This document shows positions 61,577-64,000 of a stretch of DNA of 64,000 bases, piece by piece. Below the pieces are notes generated by a model. The model was not told the origin of the DNA and made no database searches. It saw nothing but the letters and a program-made list of their open reading frames with translations. Numbering within the stretch: position 1 is the stretch's first letter; every line of letters begins with the position of its first letter. The DNA is from Aphidius gifuensis (lineage: Eukaryota; Arthropoda; Insecta; Hymenoptera; Braconidae), in the NCBI RefSeq assembly GCF_014905175.1, contig NC_057790.1, positions 17,014,469 to 17,078,468 of the forward strand. The letters run 5' to 3'. The translations under genes and the position numbers were made by a program.

Positions 61577-63722
61577 ATGGAGGACGATCTTCCAACTGAG
61601 TATGATGTCGTTGTGGTTGGCACAGGTATTGATTTTTATTGTAACTTTATTATATATACTTGTATAAAATTGTTGGAACAATGAGAAAATATTATTTCAA
61701 CTTGAAGAACATTTTATCATCATCATGATTGATTATTTCTTTTTTTTTTTTTTTTTTTCTTAAAATTTTTTTAGGAATGACAGAATCAATTGTTGCAGCA
61801 GCTGCAAGTAGAATTGGAAAAAAAGTATTACATCTTGATAGGTAATAATAATTTAAAAAATAAATAAAACATCATCTTGTTGTTGATGATGATGATGAAT
61901 TTTTAATGTTTAATTTAGCAATGAATATTATGGAGGTCTTTGGGCAACATTTAATTTTGATGGTCTACAAAAATGGATACAAGATTTAAAATCAACAAGA
62001 TCATCACAAAATGATGCTGATATTGAAATTGAAGCTGGTGAAAAATTTTTAAAAGTCAGTAATCAATATTCAACTGTTGAAAATATTGATGAAACATGGC
62101 TAATATCAAAGTAAGAAAATTATTAAATATCTTTTTTATTTTCTAATATTTTTTTTCTAATTGAAAATTTGTATATTTAAAAAAGGGATGAAGATTTGCC
62201 TGCACTTTCAACAAAAGAATCACAAACTGAGGTAACTGGTGATGAACAAGAAAATAAAACAACTGATGATAACATTGATAATGCTGAAAATAAAGATCAT
62301 ACAAAACATTGGACAATAGAACGTATTAAAAAAGAATATAGAAAATTTAATATTGATTTAGCACCAAAATTACTATTTGCTCGTGGTGAACTTGTTGAAT
62401 TATTAATATCAAGTAACATAGCACGTTATGCTGAATTTCGTGCTGTATCAAGAGTTGCAACATTTATGGATGGTAAATTAACACAAGTACCATGTTCAAG
62501 AGCTGATGTATTTGCTAACAAAACAGTTAGTGTTATTGAAAAAAGAATGTTGATGCAATTACTTGTATCATGTATGGATCAAGGAGCTGATAGTTCAGAA
62601 TTTGATGGTTATCGTGATAAAACATTTGTAGAATATTTAAATACTAAAAATTTAACACCAATTGTTAAGCATTATGTTATGCAAGCAATTGCAATGGCTA
62701 CTGATAAAACATCATGTCGTGATGGTGTAACACGTACAAAACATTTTCTTAATAGTCTTGGTAGATATGGTAATACACCATTTTTATGGCCAATGTATGG
62801 AAGTGGAGAATTACCACAATGTTTTTGTCGTTTATGTGCTGTATTTGGTGGTGTTTATTGTTTAAAACGTCAACTTGATGGAGTTGTTATTGATAATGAA
62901 AAATGTAAAGCAATTATAACAGGTAAACAAAGATTAACATTGGAACATTTAGTTGTTGGTCAAGGACATTTACCATCAGAAATTATTGATTCAACTGGTG
63001 AAAATAAAATATCACGTGGTATTTTCATTACTGATAGATCAATAATGCAAGGTGAAAAAGAAAATTTAACACTACTTTATTGTCCACCTGATGAAGCTGA
63101 ACAAGAACCAGTTACATTAATTGAACTTGGTCCATCAACAAATGCATGCCCACAAGGTTTATTTATGATTCATATGACATGTAAAAGAACTAAAACAGCT
63201 AAAGAAGATTTAGCTTATGTAGTTGAAAAATTTCTTGGTAATGAAGCTCCTGAACCAAATGTTACAAAATATCCAAATGATATGCATACACAAACTGTTT
63301 CATCAAATAAAAATGATGATCAATATAATAAAATTGATAATAAAGATAAACATGATCCAAAACCACATGTATTATGGTCATTGTATCTTAATTTACCAGC
63401 AAGTGACATTAAATTAAATAGTTCAGCACCAAAAAATATTCATCTTTGTTCTGGACCAGATCTTGATCTTGATTTTGATTTTGCTGTTAATCAGGTATTT
63501 TTTTTTTTTTTTTAAATATTTTATGTCATTGTGCTTTTTCTTAGCGATTAAAAAATAATTTTTTAATTGTTTTACTTATAGGCTAAAGAAATATTCAAGA
63601 CAATGTATCCAGATGATGATTTTCTTCCTCGTGCACCTGATCCAGAAGAAATTGTTTTGGAAGGGGACGAAGTTCCTGGTCCAAAATTTGATGATAATCC
63701 AACAGAAGAAGTGGAAAAATAA
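61577..63722 (+). CDS. Rep: Rab escort protein (REP/CHM), 585 aa
   Basis: Exons 61577-61625, 61775-61841, 61919-62110, 62186-63494 and 63582-63722 join in phase. REP presents new Rab GTPases to geranylgeranyl transferase II and delivers them to membranes. The GDI-superfamily fold starts LPTEYDVVVVGTGMTESIVA, then SNEYYGGLWATF. The central conserved motif is MYGSGELPQCFCRLCAVFGG (about 305-325). The insertion of about 110 residues between the first motif block and RKFNIDLAPKLLFARGELV, with acidic low-complexity segments, marks REP and not RabGDI, which is about 445 aa and lacks it. A second polar insert (about 455-485) precedes PHVLWSLYLNLP. The tail is acidic. Human REP1 is 653 aa. The gene ends 278 bases before the window edge. 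Confidence 0.96.
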
Positions 63723-64000
63723 TAATAAAACGCTAAGGATTTATTTATCATTTGAAATGATAGAAAAAGAAAAAAAAGAAAAAAAACTTGACATGAAATT
63801 ATCAGTGTCAATTGATACTAGCAATTTAATAATTGCTACCTATTTGTCAAAAATTTTATTCAGCTTAATAGGAAAAAGTAAATAATCAATTCACTGCATA
63901 CGCAAATAATATTTAATAATTATTTAATATAAAGCTTTGAATAAACAATTTGCAATTAAGAAAAAAAAGCAAACACTCTAATAACAACACAAATATTTTT
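63723..64000 (+). other. Rep 3' flank
   Basis: A/T-rich 3'UTR region with AATAAA strings near 63724 and 63940. The apparent frames here continue from or overlap the last Rep exon and are not separate genes. Confidence 0.55.

Noticed and set aside
61577..63722. RabGDI instead of Rab escort protein
   Set aside because: The long polar insertions and 585-residue length fit REP; RabGDI is about 445 residues and lacks them.

Overview
The window is a piece of an A+T-rich insect nuclear genome. Genes are split by short introns, exon codons end mostly in A or T, and homopolymer runs are everywhere. The gene content (insect-type GABA receptor subunits Grd and Lcch3, CycD, Graf, Rep) and the extreme A+T bias suggest a hymenopteran, possibly a braconid parasitoid wasp. 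That placement is an inference from composition and protein similarity remembered from the families, not from a search. I re-read exon boundaries by hand. In every gene called below except Grd the exons join in phase from start codon to stop codon; Grd lacks its first coding exon.

Layout, left to right: CycD (cyclin D, +) with a probable 5'UTR exon, then a 2.2 kb minisatellite of about eighteen 123-bp units. DENND5-type Rab GEF (-) follows, then, divergently, neutral sphingomyelinase (+). Next come a tRNA-Val(AAC), the BAR-PH-RhoGAP-SH3 protein Graf (-), and the GABA-receptor subunit Grd (-). A tandem duplication of 3.3 kb plus 1.8 kb carries two secreted, signal-peptide-bearing proteins (+), the first a 600-residue mucin. 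A 1133-bp non-autonomous TA-flanked inverted-repeat transposon follows. Then comes the GABA-receptor subunit Lcch3 (+), with a candidate 56-residue membrane micropeptide antisense in its first intron. The window closes with an acid-lipase-family gene (+), cytoplasmic arginyl-tRNA synthetase (-) and Rab escort protein (+).

How the genes relate: Grd and Lcch3 lie head to head about 11 kb apart. They encode alpha-like and beta-like subunits that are known from other insects to assemble into one GABA-gated channel, so the arrangement probably reflects an old subunit cluster into which the mucin genes and the transposon were placed. DENND5, Graf and Rep all act on Rab or Rho GTPases, but nothing in the sequence shows that this proximity is functional. 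ArgRS and Rep share a 0.75 kb head-to-head promoter interval, as DENND5 and nSMase share a 1.7 kb one.

The most unusual material is the duplicated cysteine-module/mucin pair with duplicated promoters, the antisense micropeptide candidate, the perfect-TIR transposon, and a CpG-bearing GC-rich island inside CycD intron 2.
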